DNA of 64,000 nucleotides from Crotalaria pallida (Eukaryota; Streptophyta; Magnoliopsida; Fabales; Fabaceae). The translations under genes were made by a program, and so were the position numbers. Position 1 is the first letter of the stretch; each line of letters opens with the position of its first letter. Shown piece by piece: positions 39,601 to 50,300 of this stretch. The DNA lies in contig CM075651.1 of the NCBI GenBank assembly GCA_037953625.1, forward strand, positions 108,439,001 to 108,503,000, in the 5' to 3' direction. A model generated the notes under the pieces. It worked only from the letters and a program-made list of their open reading frames with translations. It made no database searches and had not been told where the DNA came from.

Positions 39601-40603
39601 GATTCAGGATCGGAGTGGTGCACATAACCTTGTCGCAGACCACTTGAGTAGAATAGAGAGAGAGGAGGATGCATTTCCTATCCGGGATGACTTCCCGGAT
39701 GAGCAGCTTTTAGTTTTGCATGTTTCACATCCCCCTCCCCTTACTCCTTGGTTTGCTGATATTGTAAATTATATAGTTGCATCTGTTTTTCCACCCTTGG
39801 CATCCAAAGCTCAAAGAGACAAATTGAAGAGCGATGCCAAGTATTATGTATGGGATGACCCCTATTTGTGGCATTTTTGCAGTGATCAGGTCATTCGCAG
39901 GTGCATTCCAGACCAGGAGATCCAATCGGTTCTCCAATTTTGCCATGCTTCACCAGTTGGAGGCCACCTTGGCACTCAAAGGACAGCACGAAAGGTGCTG
40001 GATTCTGGATTTTATTCGCCTACCATCTTCAAGGATGCAAGCAAAATCTGCAGCTCCTGTGAGCAATGTCAAAGGGCAGGAGGCACCCTATCTTGGAGGC
40101 AACAGATGCCGCAACAACCTATGTTGTTCTGTGAGGTGTTTGATGTCTGGGGTATAGATTTCATGGGCCCCTTTCCTGTTTCTTTTGGTTTTTATTATAT
40201 CTTACTTGCTGTGGATTATGTATCCAAATGGGTGGAAGCTAAGGCCACCAGGACTAATGATGCTCAAGTTGTTGTAGATTTTGTCAGGTCTAATATCCTC
40301 TGCAGGTTTGGCATACCTAGAGCCATAGTCAGTGATCAAGGCACACACTTCTGCAATAGATCCATGCAAGCTTTGCTCAAGAAGTATGGGGTTGTGCACA
40401 AAGTTTCTACACCATATCACCCCCAAACCAATGGGCAAGCTGAGATTTCAAACAGAGAGATCAAGCAGATTTTGGAGAAGATGGTGAAGCCTAATAGAAA
40501 GGATTGGAGCACACGATTGGAGGATGCTCTATGGGCCCATCGGACTGCTTACAAGGCACCCATAGGGATGTCACCTTATCGGGTTGTTTTTGGTAAGGCA
40601 TGA
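36686..40603 (+). CDS. pol: Pol: protease, reverse transcriptase, RNase H, integrase core (Athila type, truncated by TGA)
   Basis: This frame is continuous with gag after its TAG and gives 1,305 residues to a TGA at 40,601. The first codon that could pass for a start (36,731) is TTG, so expression by readthrough of gag is more plausible than a separate start. Domains in order: a Gln-rich linker; aspartic protease with active site DLGAS at 37,454-37,468; an acidic spacer; reverse transcriptase with catalytic FMDD at 38,864-38,875; RNase H with its first acidic residue in TDAS at 39,311, then TTEKE and YTDH; integrase zinc finger with His at 39,944 and 39,965 and Cys at 40,058 and 40,067; and an integrase core with Asp at 40,157, Asp at 40,334 and Glu at 40,442 (D-x58-D-x35-E). 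All catalytic residues are present. The TGA replaces a conserved Cys codon just after VVFGKA, so the integrase C-terminal domain is lost unless the stop is read through. Confidence 0.93.
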   Translation, partial: ANSAPPAPSTEQQPSLEELMKQMTMQNLQFQQETRASIQRQEASIQSLTNQMGQMATAINTMQSQNSNKLPSQTLINPNQNVNAISLRSGKQIVTPTPESDLNKDDLVSTNKKSQMVEESEHTSTRKSHPAQPSTSTTPAAAQQPPPIPLPFPPRGVTQSKKMEEIDKEILDTFRKVEVNIPLLDAIKRIPRYAKFLKDLCTHKRKLKGNERINMGRNVSALIGKPVPHIPEKCKDPGTFSVPCIIGNTKFENALLDLGASINVMPMSVFKSLSLGPLQPTGVVIHLANRSTAYPAGLIEDVLVRVEELIFPADFYILDMEEDTSRSAVPIILGRPFLKTARTKIDVHAGTLSMEFDDSVVRFNIFDAMKHFSDDHSVFHVDLIDDLIDEHVLDFLHDYDLPSFTSSFTCSACSDSEMCTACIEIDQFLNSATASVDSYDIDSDHANPIYVLHESNSLVQVQVAESNSAAPLVPSVMQAPLLDLKPLPPHLKYAYLEAEQKLPVIISTSLSVDQEKKLLDVIRANKKAIGWTLADIPGISPSMCMHRILLEDGAKPVRQPQRRLNPQILDVVKKEVTKLLQAGIIYPISDSTWVSPVQVVPKKSGVTVVKNEKDELIPTRVQNSWRVCIDYRKLNHATRKDHFPLPFIDQMLERLAGKSHYCFLDGFSGYFQICIAPEDQHKTTFTCPFGTFAYRKMPFGLCNAPGTFQRCMMSIFNDLLEHCIEVFMDDFSVYGSSFDACLDSLSKVLNRCIETNLVLNFEKCHFMVEQGIVLGHIISHKGIEVDPAKLHVISHLPYPSCVREVRSFLGHAGFYRRFIQNFSKIALPLSNLLQKDTTFEFGDQCKKAFDELKRALTTTPIIQPPDWTLPFELMTDASNYALGAVLSQRVGKMSHVIYYASRTLDSAQVNYTTTEKELLAIVFALDKFRSYLLGSKVVVYTDHAALKYLLKKTDSKPRLIRWMLLLQEFDLEIQDRSGAHNLVADHLSRIEREEDAFPIRDDFPDEQLLVLHVSHPPPLTPWFADIVNYIVASVFPPLASKAQRDKLKSDAKYYVWDDPYLWHFCSDQVIRRCIPDQEIQSVLQFCHASPVGGHLGTQRTARKVLDSGFYSPTIFKDASKICSSCEQCQRAGGTLSWRQQMPQQPMLFCEVFDVWGIDFMGPFPVSFGFYYILLAVDYVSKWVEAKATRTNDAQVVVDFVRSNILCRFGIPRAIVSDQGTHFCNRSMQALLKKYGVVHKVSTPYHPQTNGQAEISNREIKQILEKMVKPNRKDWSTRLEDALWAHRTAYKAPIGMSPYRVVFGKA

Positions 40604-41056
40604 CACCTGCCTGTGGAGATAGAGCACCGTGCATATTGGGCTGTGAAGCAATGTAACTTAGCTCTTGATCAAGCGGGTGAGGAGAGGAAGCTGCAGTTGA
40701 GTGAGCTAGATGAGATCCGTTTGGAGGCCTATGAGAATTCCAAGTTCTACAAAGAGAAGACCAAGAAGCTCCATGATAGCTCAATTTGCAGAAAGGAGTT
40801 CTTGGTTGGTCAAAAAGTGTTGCTCTACAACTCTAGGCTTGGAATCATGAGTGGAAAGCTCCGCTCTAAATGGATTGGACCGTTTGTAGTCACCCAGGTG
40901 TTTCCTTATGGCACTGTGGAGATCAAGAGTGAGTCCACAGACAAGAGCTTCAAAGTCAATGGCCATCGACTCAAGCCTTTCCTAACCTCTCCTACTTTGG
41001 ATGATGCACCTGTGGAGGAGGCCTCATTGGTCGACCCCATTTTTGACCCACCATGA
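40604..41056 (+). pseudogene. pol: Integrase C-terminal domain, cut off from pol by an in-frame TGA
   Basis: These 150 codons continue pol in the same frame directly after the TGA at 40,601-40,603. The sequence begins HLPVEIEHRAYW, which in Athila relatives follows the VFGKAC segment without a break. It contains the Ty3/Gypsy GPY/F-type module (KWIGPFVVTQVFPYGTVEI, about 40,870-40,925), involved in integrase multimerisation and DNA binding. There is no chromodomain; the protein ends in an acidic, Pro-containing tail at 41,056. The only start-like codon nearby is GTG at 40,613, so independent translation is unlikely. With the upstream TGA this copy encodes an integrase lacking its C-terminal domain. 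Confidence 0.88.
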
Positions 41057-42530
41057 TTTCGGGAGTCTTCTTTTCTCCTTCCTTACTCTTTTTATTGCAC
41101 TTGTCTATATCTGTCTGATTCTGCTATTTGTGTTCCATTGAGGACAATGTGTGATTTAAGTGTGGGGGGGAGAGTAGTTTAGGTTGCATATTTTTGCTTT
41201 GATTTTTTTAGGTTTTGCTAAGTTTTGGGCATTTTCTTGCATGTTTTTGCTTCATTTTAGTAGAGTCTTGGTATCTTGTGTCTGAATTCATGCATTTCTG
41301 TGTGTAAAGTTGCTTTTGATAATTAAGAGGTGGTAACACTGTGATAGAATTGTCCCTTTTGTGAGGATTTGAGCCTTAATTGTGGGTGGATTGCTATATA
41401 TGCCACCTAATTTTTCTTTCATGTGTGATTGCACTCTGGATTACTTGCACTCTAGAACTTGACTTGACTCTTGTTGATACTTGATATTCCCATGCACATT
41501 TTGAAATGATTTAGGCATTGTTTTTTTTCTTGAATAAGCCACTAGCCATATGAGCCTACCTTGAATGAATTTATCCTTTGATAGCCCCTTTGAGCCTTTA
41601 TATCCCTTTTCTTTGTTCTTTAGCTCATTACAAGCCTATGACTGAAAAACCATGATTGTCCTAACCTTAGGGAATGTTGGAGCTTTGGAATTGTTTTGGG
41701 AATGGGTATTAAGTAAGCGAGGGTGCTTTGTTCTTTATCTCTTGTGAGTTCTGGGTTTTGCCTCTATGGTCGGTGATGTAATTATGGCTTTATCTCATTA
41801 TGCCATTTTTGTTGTTTCTTCTTTCCTTTCGTTCATGAAGTTCTGCAATGCAAAAAAAAAATTTGAAAAAATGAATGATGAAAAAAAAAAGAAAAAGAAG
41901 AAGGAAAAAAATGGAATAAAAGGTTGATTGAGGCATGGAGGATTGGAATTAGAGGTTGTTGTTATGTTTACCATTTCATTCTGGGGTGGATTGTGCTTAT
42001 TTTTTTTTTTACTTGTTCCCCATTGCTCCTCTATTCCCTGGGTTTTAGCTACATTTCCCATATTTTTATCCTACCTTGTCCTTGGCCCCATTACAACCCT
42101 GAAAAGACCTTTTGATCTTAATGTGCATGTGTGTTGATTGTTGATGTTAGAGGCTTGTCAAGCCTATGGTTGTGTTTGTTTTTCATGATGTGCCTTGAGT
42201 GTAAACACTGATTAACCTTAAACACTTGAGTGTAAACACTATTGAGTGATCCTTGTGAGTTTCTATCATCTTTGTGACTACCCTCTTGATGTCATTGGTT
42301 TTCTTTGCATATTTGAAATAATTGGATGATGTTCATGAATGCCTTGATTCTTTGGTCCTTATTTTCTTCGTGTGCTCGATTTTGCCCATTTCTTTGCATT
42401 TCCTAGAATTCATTGTGAAGTATGTAATCTCTTAGGTTTGCATTCATTAGTTTTAGTAATCTTGTTACATGATTCACTTTGGTGCATATTGATCTTCTCA
42501 GTCCTAATTCTTAGTTTTGCCCAGGAGTGC
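41057..42530 (+). other. Non-coding 3' spacer, position of env-like gene in some Athila elements
   Basis: About 1.5 kb between the pol frame and the 3' PPT. No ORF longer than about 90 codons exists and none shows a signal peptide followed by a transmembrane domain. A purine tract stands at 41,162-41,177. An A-rich tract (about 41,850-41,920) is followed by a T-run near 42,000. Some Athila relatives carry an env-like ORF here; this copy does not, as in env-less relatives. Confidence 0.75.
41162..41177 (+). promoter_or_regulatory. Internal polypurine tract-like motif
   Basis: GTGGGGGGGAGAGTAG lies about 100 bp after the pol stop. It shares AAGTGTGGGG with the PPT next to the 3' LTR. It could act as an additional plus-strand primer site, or mark the boundary of an ancestral env region. 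Confidence 0.55.
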
Positions 42531-42550
42531 AAAAGGATAAGTGTGGGGGT
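42531..42550 (+). promoter_or_regulatory. Polypurine tract (plus-strand primer)
   Basis: AAAAGGATAAGTGTGGGGGT ends three bases (ATT) before the TG of the 3' LTR. This is the expected place and composition for the primer of plus-strand synthesis. Confidence 0.85.
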
Positions 42551-42553
42551 ATT

Positions 42554-43673
42554 TGATGAGCATTTTATTTCCCATTTTTCCTTGCATTATTTTACTCCTA
42601 TTATTGATACTTGTTGCCTATTTGACATTGTTTAGCTTGATTTAGTGATTTAGAGTTTATTGGACTAATATTCTGAATATTGTTTAATTTGGGAATATTT
42701 AGCCTAATTAATTCTATTTCTATTTTCAGGTCATATTTGGCACAAGGGCTTTTTGGACATTTTGGGAATGAAGATTTAATGTTGGAAGAGAAGATATATG
42801 ATGAAGTGAAGATTGTAATCTATCTTTAGGATTAGTTGAGATTTAGCTATATCTTTTAAGATTTAGATTTTATCTATAAGATATTTTTAGATTTGATTTA
42901 GAGATAAGCTTTCCTTAGGATTTGGGCCCATGATTTAGGCCCGTTTTGTGATTTAAAAAGCCAAATTCGTGTAAACCCTGGGAGACCTTCCATTCACGTT
43001 TTTTACATTCTCTCTCATAGAGAAGGCTTAGTTTTGCTCTCCAAGCTTGTGGAGGCTGCTAGGGTTTCTCTCTCTTCCCTTTTCTACACGTTTTTGGTAT
43101 TTTTCTTCATGGAAGGCTAAACTCTTAGGTTAAATCCCTTTGGTAATGTATCACATACTCTTGAGGTTTTGTTCTTAATGCTATTTCGTTTTTATTCACT
43201 GTTTTCATGCTTATTGATATGTTATGGTTCGCTTAGTTCCATTATATAGAGATAATCCATGTGTATGAATGCTTAATTTATGCAAACTCGTAAAAACTCC
43301 ATGCTTTGGCTTTTAATGCTTAATTAGAGGTTTGGGTTTTGGGGTGAGAATTGAATTTTCGCTTAGTATTTAGTTCTCAGGAGTTGGACAGTGAAGAGGA
43401 AAGAAATTGATCTTTTGTGACCGATGATAGAGTTGTGAACGCGAGTCAAAGGGGTTTATCCGCTTTTCCTTATCTGTTTCTTCGTTTTGATTTAATTCTG
43501 TTTTGATTTCAATTATTCAATATTCAATATAAAAAAAAACCCCCCCTGTTTTCTATGCATACTATGTGTTCGACCTTTTGCTTGATAAGATATTCCTTGG
43601 GAGACGACCTAGGAGTCACTTCCTAGTACTATACTTAAACTGTTTTTATTTGTATCGGGTACGGCCTCGATCA
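42554..43673 (+). repeat. 3' LTR, 1,120 bp
   Basis: Nearly identical to 33,569-34,687 at a constant offset of 8,985 bp up to the A/C tract near 43,531 (A9C7 here, A10C5 in the 5' copy), after which the offset is 8,986. It differs by five substitutions, one of which (42,880, A to G) falls in the first TATA-like motif and gives TATAAGAT. It ends CTCGATCA and is followed at once by the CTACA duplication. Confidence 0.97.
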
Positions 43674-43678
43674 CTACA
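43674..43678. repeat. Target-site duplication, right copy (CTACA)
   Basis: Matches 33,564-33,568. After it the interrupted monomer resumes with CCCTCTACGTCCC. The left part (33,468-33,568, 101 bp) and right part (43,679-43,728, 50 bp) add up to exactly one 151-bp monomer. Confidence 0.95.
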
Positions 43679-43969
43679 CCCTCTACGTCCCTTGGGGACT
43701 CAAGAAATGTTTAGGATCTTTCTAATGGTTCTTATAAGTCCTAATACACATTCCTAGACCATTCTAAGCCTTTAGAATACTCTCTTAACCATTCTACACT
43801 TGTTAGAACCTCCAAGGACTCATGCTACACCCTCTACGTCCCTTGGGGTACCAAGCATTGTTTAGGATCTTTCTAATGGTTATTATAAGTCCTAATACAC
43901 ATTCCTAGACCATTCTACACCTTTAGAATACTCTCTTAACCATTCTACACTTGTTAGAACCTCCAAGGA

Positions 43970-45575
43970 CTCATGCTAGACCCTCTAAGTCCCTTGGGGA
44001 CTCAAGCATTGTTTAGGATCATTCTAATGGTTCTTATAAGTCCTAATACACATTCCTAAACATTTCTAAGCCTTTAGAATACTCTCTTAACCATTCTACA
44101 CTTGTTAGAACCTCCAAGGACTCATGCTACACCCTCTACGTCCCTTTGGGGACTCAAGCATTGTTTAGGATCATTCTAATGGTTCTTATAAGTACTAATA
44201 CACATTCCTAGACCATTCTAAGCCTTTAGAATAATCTCTTAGCTATTCTACACTTGTTAGAACCTCCAAGGACTCATGCTACACCCTCTACGTCCCTTTG
44301 GGGACTCAAGCATTGTTTAGGATCATTCTAATGGTTCTTATAAGTCCTAATACACATTCCTTGACCATTCTAAGCCTTTAGAATACTCTCTTAACCATTC
44401 TACACTTGTTAGAACCTCCAAGGACTCATGCTACACCCTCTACGTCCCTTGGGGTACCAAGCATTGTTTAGGATCTTTCTAATGGTTATTATAAGTCCTA
44501 ATACACATTCCTAGACCATTCTACACCTTTAGAATACTCTCTTAACCTTTCTACACTTGTTAGAACCTCCAAGGACTCATGCTAGACCCTCTACGTCCCT
44601 TGGGGACTCAAGCATTGTTTAGGATCATTCTAATTGTTTTTATAATTCCTAATACACATTCCTAGACCATTCTAAGCCTTTAGAATACTCTCTTAACCAT
44701 TCTACACTTGTTAGAACCTCCAAGGACTCATGCTACACCCTCTACGTCCCTTGGGGACTCAAGCATTGTTTAGGATCTTTATAATTGCTCTTATAGGTCC
44801 TAATACACATTCCTAGACCATTCTACACCTTTAGAATACTCTCTTAACCATTCGACACTTGTTAGAACCTCCAAGGACTCATGCTAGACCCTCTAAGTCC
44901 CTTGGGGACTCAAGCAATGTTTAGGATCATTCTAATGGTTCTTATAAGTCCTAATACACATTCCTAGACCATTCTAAGCCTTTAGAATACTCTCTTAACC
45001 ATTCTACACTTGTTAGAACCTCCAAGGACTCATGCTACACCCTCTACGTCCCTTTGGGGACTCAAGCATTGTTTAGGATCATTCTAATGGTTCTTATAAG
45101 TACTAATACACATTCCTAGACCATTCTAAGCCTTTAGAATAATCTCTTAGCTATTCTACACTTGTTAGAACCTCCAAGGACTCATGCTACACCCTCTACG
45201 TCCCTTTGGGGACTCAAGCATTGTTTAGGATCATTCTAATGGTTCTTATAAGTCCTAATACACATTCCTTGACCATTCTAAGCCTTTAGAATACTCTCTT
45301 AACCATTCCACACTTGTTAGAACCTCCAAGGACTCATGCTACACCCTCTACGTCCCTTGGGGTACCAAGCATTGTTTAGGATCTTTCTAATGGTTATTAT
45401 AAGTCCTAATACACATTCCTAGACCATTCTACACCTTTAGAATACTCTCTTAACCATTCTACACTTGTTAGAACCTCCAAGGACTCATGCTAGACCCTCT
45501 ACGTCCCTTGGGGACTCAAGCATTGTTTAGGATCATTCTAATTGTTTTTATAATTCCTAATACACATTCCTAGAC
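43970..45575. repeat. 6-monomer repeat, 908-bp offset
   Basis: AATAATCTCTTAGC near 44,231 recurs near 45,139, 908 bp later (6 x 151 + 2, the two extra bases being T in two CCCTTTGGGG monomers). CTCTAAGTCCC, AAGTACTAAT and CATTCCTTGACC recur in the same order. The second copy is partial. Confidence 0.75.
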
Positions 45576-47399
45576 CATTCTAAGCCTTTAGAATACTCTA
45601 TTAACCATTCTACACCTGTTAGAACCTCCAATGACTCATGCTAGACCCTCTACGTCCCTTGGGGACTCATGCATTGTTTAGGATCATTCTAATGGTTCTT
45701 ATAAGTCCTAATACACATTCCTAGACCATTCTAAGCCTTTAGAATACTCTCTTAACCATTCTACACTTGTTAGAACCTCCAAGGACTCATGCTACTCCCT
45801 CTATGTCCCTCGGGGACTCAAGCAATGTTTAGGATCATTCTAATGGTTCTTATAAGTCCTAATACACATTCCTAGACCATTCCAAGCCTTTAGAATACTC
45901 TCTTAACTATTCTACACCTGTTACAACCTCCACGGACTCATGCTAGACCCTCTACGTCCTTTGTGGACTCAACCATTGTTTAGGATCATTCTAATGGTTC
46001 TTGTAAGTCCTAATACACATTCCTAGACCATTCTAAGCCTTTAGAGTACTCTCGTAACCATTCTACACTGGTTAGAACCTCCAAGGACTCATGCTACATC
46101 CTCTACGTTCCTTGGGGTACCATGCAATGTTTAGGGTCATTCTAAAGGTTCGTATATGTCCTAATACACATTCCTAGACCATTCTAAGCCTTTAGAATAC
46201 TCTCTTAACCATTCTACACTTGTTAGAACCTCCAAGGACTCATGCTACAACCTCTACATCCTTTGGGGACTCATGCATTGTTTAGGATCATTCTAATGGT
46301 TCTTATTAGTCCTAATACACATTCCTAGACCATTCTAAACCATTAGAATACTCTCTTAACCATTCTACACTTGTTAGAACCTCCAAGGACTCATGCTACT
46401 CCCTCTATGTCCCTTTGGGACTCAATCAATGTTTAGGATCATTCTAATGGTTCTTATAAGTCCTAATACACATTCCTAGACCATTCCAAGTCTTTAGAAT
46501 ACTCTCTTAACCATTCTACACCAGTTAGAACCTCCAAGGACTCATGCTAGACCCTCTACGTCCCTTGTAGACTCAACCATTGTTTAGGATCATTCTAATA
46601 GTTCTTGTAAGTCCTAATACACATTCCTAGACCATTCTAAGCCTTTAGAGTACTCTCTTAACCATTCTACACTTGTTAGAACCTCCAAGGACTCATGCTA
46701 CACCCTCTACGTCCCTTGGGGTACCATGCAATGTTTAGGATCATTCTAAAGGTTCGTATATGTCCTAATACACATTCTTAGACCATTCTAAGCCTTTAAA
46801 ATACTCTCTTAACCATTCAACACTTGTTAGACCTCCAATGACTCATGCTAGACCCTCTACGTCCCTTGGGGACTCAAGCATTGTTTAGGATCATTCTAAT
46901 GGTTCGTGTAACTCCTAATACACATTCCTATACCATTCTAAGCCTTTAGAATACTCTCTTAACCATTCTACACTTGTTAGAACCTCCAAGGACTCATGCT
47001 ACACCCTCTACGTCCCTTGGGGACTCAAGCATTGTTTAGGATCATTCTAATGGTTCTTATAAGTCCTAATACTCATTCCTAGACCATTCTAAGCCTTTAG
47101 AATACTCTCTTAACCATTCTACACTTGTTAGAACCTCCAAGGACTCATGCTACATCCTCTACGTCCCTTGGGGTACCATGCAATGTTTAGGGTCATTCTA
47201 AAGGCTCGTATATGTCCTAATACACATTCCTAGACCATTCTAAGCCTTTAGAATACTCTCTTAACCATTCTACACTTGTTAGAACCTCCAAGGACTCAAT
47301 GCTACAACCTCTACATCCTATGGGGACTCATGCATTGTTTACGATCATTCTAATGGTTCTTATTAGTCCTAATACACATTCCTAGACCATTCTAAACCA

Positions 47400-50300
47400 T
47401 TAGAATACTCTCTTAACCATTCTACACTTGTTAGAACCTCCAAGGACTCATGCTACTCCCTCTATGTCCCTTTGGGACTCAATCAATGTTTAGGATCATT
47501 CTAATGGTTCTTATAAGTCCTAATACACATTCCTAGACCATTCTAAACCATTAGAATACTCTCTTAACTATTCTACACTTGTTAGAACCTCCAAGGACTC
47601 ATGCTACTCCCTCTATGTCCCTTTGGGACTCAATCAATGTTTAGGATCATTCTAATGGTTCTTATAAGTCCTAATACACATTCCTAGACCATTCCAAGTC
47701 TTTAGAATACTCTCTTAACCATTCTACACCAGTTAGAACCTCCAAGGACTCATGCTAGACCCTCTACGTCCCTTGTGGACTCAACCATTGTTTAGGATCA
47801 TTCTAATGGTTCTTCTAAGTCCTAATACACATTCCTAGACCATTCTAAGCCTTTAGAGTACTCTCTTAACCATTCTACACTTGTTAGAACCTCCAAGGAC
47901 TCATGCTACACCCTCTACGTCCCTTGGGGTACCATGCAATGTTTAGGATCATTCTAAAGGTTCGTATATGTCCTAATACACATTCTTAGACCATTCTAAG
48001 CCTTTAGAATACTCTCTTAACCATTCTACACTTGTTAGAACCTCCAAGGACTTATGCTACAACCTCTACATCCCTTGGGGACTCAAGCAATGTTTAGGAT
48101 CATTCTAATGGTTCTTATAAGTCCAAATACACATCCCTAGACCATTCTAAGCCTTTAGAATACTCTCTTAACCATTCTACACCTGTTAGAACTTCCAAGG
48201 ACTCATGTTAGACCCTCTACGTCCTTTGTGGACTCAACCATTGTTTAGGATCATTCTAATGGTTCTTGTAAGTCCTAATACACATTCCTAGACCATTCTA
48301 AGCCTTTAGAGTACTCTCTTAACCATTCTACACTTGTTAGAACCTCCAAGGACTCATGCTACAACCTCTACATCCTTTGGGGACTCATGCATTGTTGAGG
48401 ATGATTCTAATGGTTCTTATTAGTCCTAATACACATTCCTAGACCATTCTAAACCATTAGAATACTCTCTTAACCATTCTACACTTGTTAGAACCTCCAA
48501 GGACTCAATGCTACAACCTCTACATCCTTTGGGAACTCATGCATTGTTTACGATCATTCTAATGGTTCTTATTAGTCCTAATACACATTCCTAGACCATT
48601 CTAAACCATTAGAATACTCTCTTAACCATTCTACACTTGTTAGAACCTCCAAGGACTCATGCTACAACCTCTACATCCTTTGGGGACTCATGCATTGTTT
48701 AGGATCATTCTAATGGTTCTTATTTGTCCTAATACACATTCCTAGACCATTCTAAACCATTAGAATACTCTCTTAACTATTCTACACTTGTTAGAACCTC
48801 CAAGGACTCATGCTACTCCCTCTATGTCCCTTTGGGACTCAATCAATGTTTAGGATCATTCTAATGGTTCTTATAAGTCCTAATACACATTCCTAGACCA
48901 TTCCAAGTCTTTAGAATACTCTCTTAACCATTCTACACCAGTTAGAACCTCCAAGGACTCATGCTAGACCCTCTACGTCCCTTGTGGACTCAACCATTGT
49001 TTAGGATCATTCTAATGGTTCTTCTAAGTCCTAATACACATTCCTAGACCATTCTAAGCCTTTAGAGTACTCTCTTAACCATTCAACACTTGTTAAAACC
49101 TCCAAGGACTCATGCTACATCCTCCACGTCCCTTGGGGTACCATGCAATGTTTAGGGTCATTCTAAAGGTTCGTTTATGTCCTAATAAACATTCCTAGAC
49201 CATTCTAAGCTTTTAGAATACTCTCTTAACCATTCTACACTTGTTAGAACCTCCAAGGACTCAATGCTACAACCTCTACATCCTTTGGGGACTCATGCAT
49301 TGTTTACGATCATTCTAATGGTTCTTATTAGTCCTAATACACATTCCTAGACCATTCTAAACCATTAGAATACTCTCTTAACCATTCTACACTTGTTAGA
49401 ACCTCCAAGGACTCATGCTACTCCCTCTATGTCCCTTTGGGACTCAATCAATGTTTAAGATCATTCTAATGGTTCTTATAAGTCCTAATACACATTCCTA
49501 GACCATTCCAAGTCTTTAGAATACTCTCTTAACCATTCTACACCAGTTAGAACCTCCAAGGACTCATGCTAGACCCTCTACGTCCCTTGTGGACTCAACC
49601 ATTGTTTAGGATCATTCTAATGGTTCTTCTAAGTCCTAATACACATTCCTAGACCATTCTAAGCCTTTAGAGTACTCTCTTAACCATTCTACACTTGTTA
49701 GAACCTCCAAGGACTCATGCTACACCCTCTACGTCCCTTGGGGTACCATGCAATGTTTAGGATCATTCTAAAGGTTCGTATATGTCCTAATACACATTCT
49801 TAGACCATTCTAAGCCTTTAGAATACTCTCTTAACCATTCTACACTTGTTAGAACCTCCAAGGACTTATGCTACAACCTCTACATCCCTTGGGGACTCAA
49901 GCAATGTTTAGGATCATTCTAATGGTTCTTATAAGTCCAAATACACATCCCTAGACCATTCTAAGCCTTTAGAATACTCTCTTAACCATTCTACACCTGT
50001 TAGAACTTCCAAGGACTCATGTTAGACCCTCTACGTCCTTTGTGGACTCAACCATTGTTTAGGATCATTCTAATGGTTCTTGTAAGTCCTAATACACATT
50101 CCTAGACCATTCTAAGCCTTTAGAGTACTCTCTTAACCATTCTACACTTGTTAGAACCTCCAAGGACTCATGCTACAACCTCTACATCCTTTGGGGACTC
50201 ATGCATTGTTGAGGATGATTCTAATGGTTCTTATTAGTCCTAATACACATTCCTAGACCATTCTAAACCATTAGAATACTCTCTTAACCATTCTACACTT

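Larger units (their letters stand above)
33569..43673 (+). mobile_element. Athila-type Ty3/Gypsy LTR retrotransposon, complete structure, coding frame broken
   Basis: A 10,105-bp element bounded by TG...CA LTRs and a 5-bp CTACA target-site duplication. The order is 5' LTR, tRNA-Asp PBS, leader, gag, PR, RT, RNase H, integrase, PPT-like tract, non-coding spacer, second PPT, 3' LTR. Pol order with integrase last places it in Ty3/Gypsy. Athila is indicated by the tRNA-Asp PBS, the gag type (RTLRELAAPDF near its start), the DLGAS protease site, FMDDFSVYG in RT, the absence of a chromodomain and the long 3' spacer. No env-like ORF is visible. The LTRs differ by only five substitutions and a tract-length change, so insertion is recent. 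Two in-frame stops break gag-pol, so mobility would need trans-supplied proteins or readthrough. Confidence 0.96.

Noticed and set aside
40613..40615. Independent small gene starting at 40,613
   Set aside because: The codon is GTG and the protein is the integrase C-terminus continuing pol in the same frame after a TGA.
36352..40966. Minus-strand ORFs of 61-97 codons across gag-pol
   Set aside because: They lie opposite conserved gag-pol coding sequence and show no recognisable domains; they are chance antisense frames.
40604..41056. Chromodomain targeting module at the integrase end
   Set aside because: No chromodomain-like aromatic cage motif follows the GPF module; the tail is short and acidic, as in Athila.
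41798..42635. Small ORFs in the 3' spacer as env-like gene
   Set aside because: None exceeds 87 codons. The minus-strand one is translated from an A-rich tract, and the plus-strand one at 42,372 runs into the 3' LTR. No signal peptide plus transmembrane plus coiled-coil arrangement is seen.
43566..43757. ORF of 63 codons across the 3' LTR end
   Set aside because: It crosses the LTR/satellite junction, so it is a chance frame created by the insertion.
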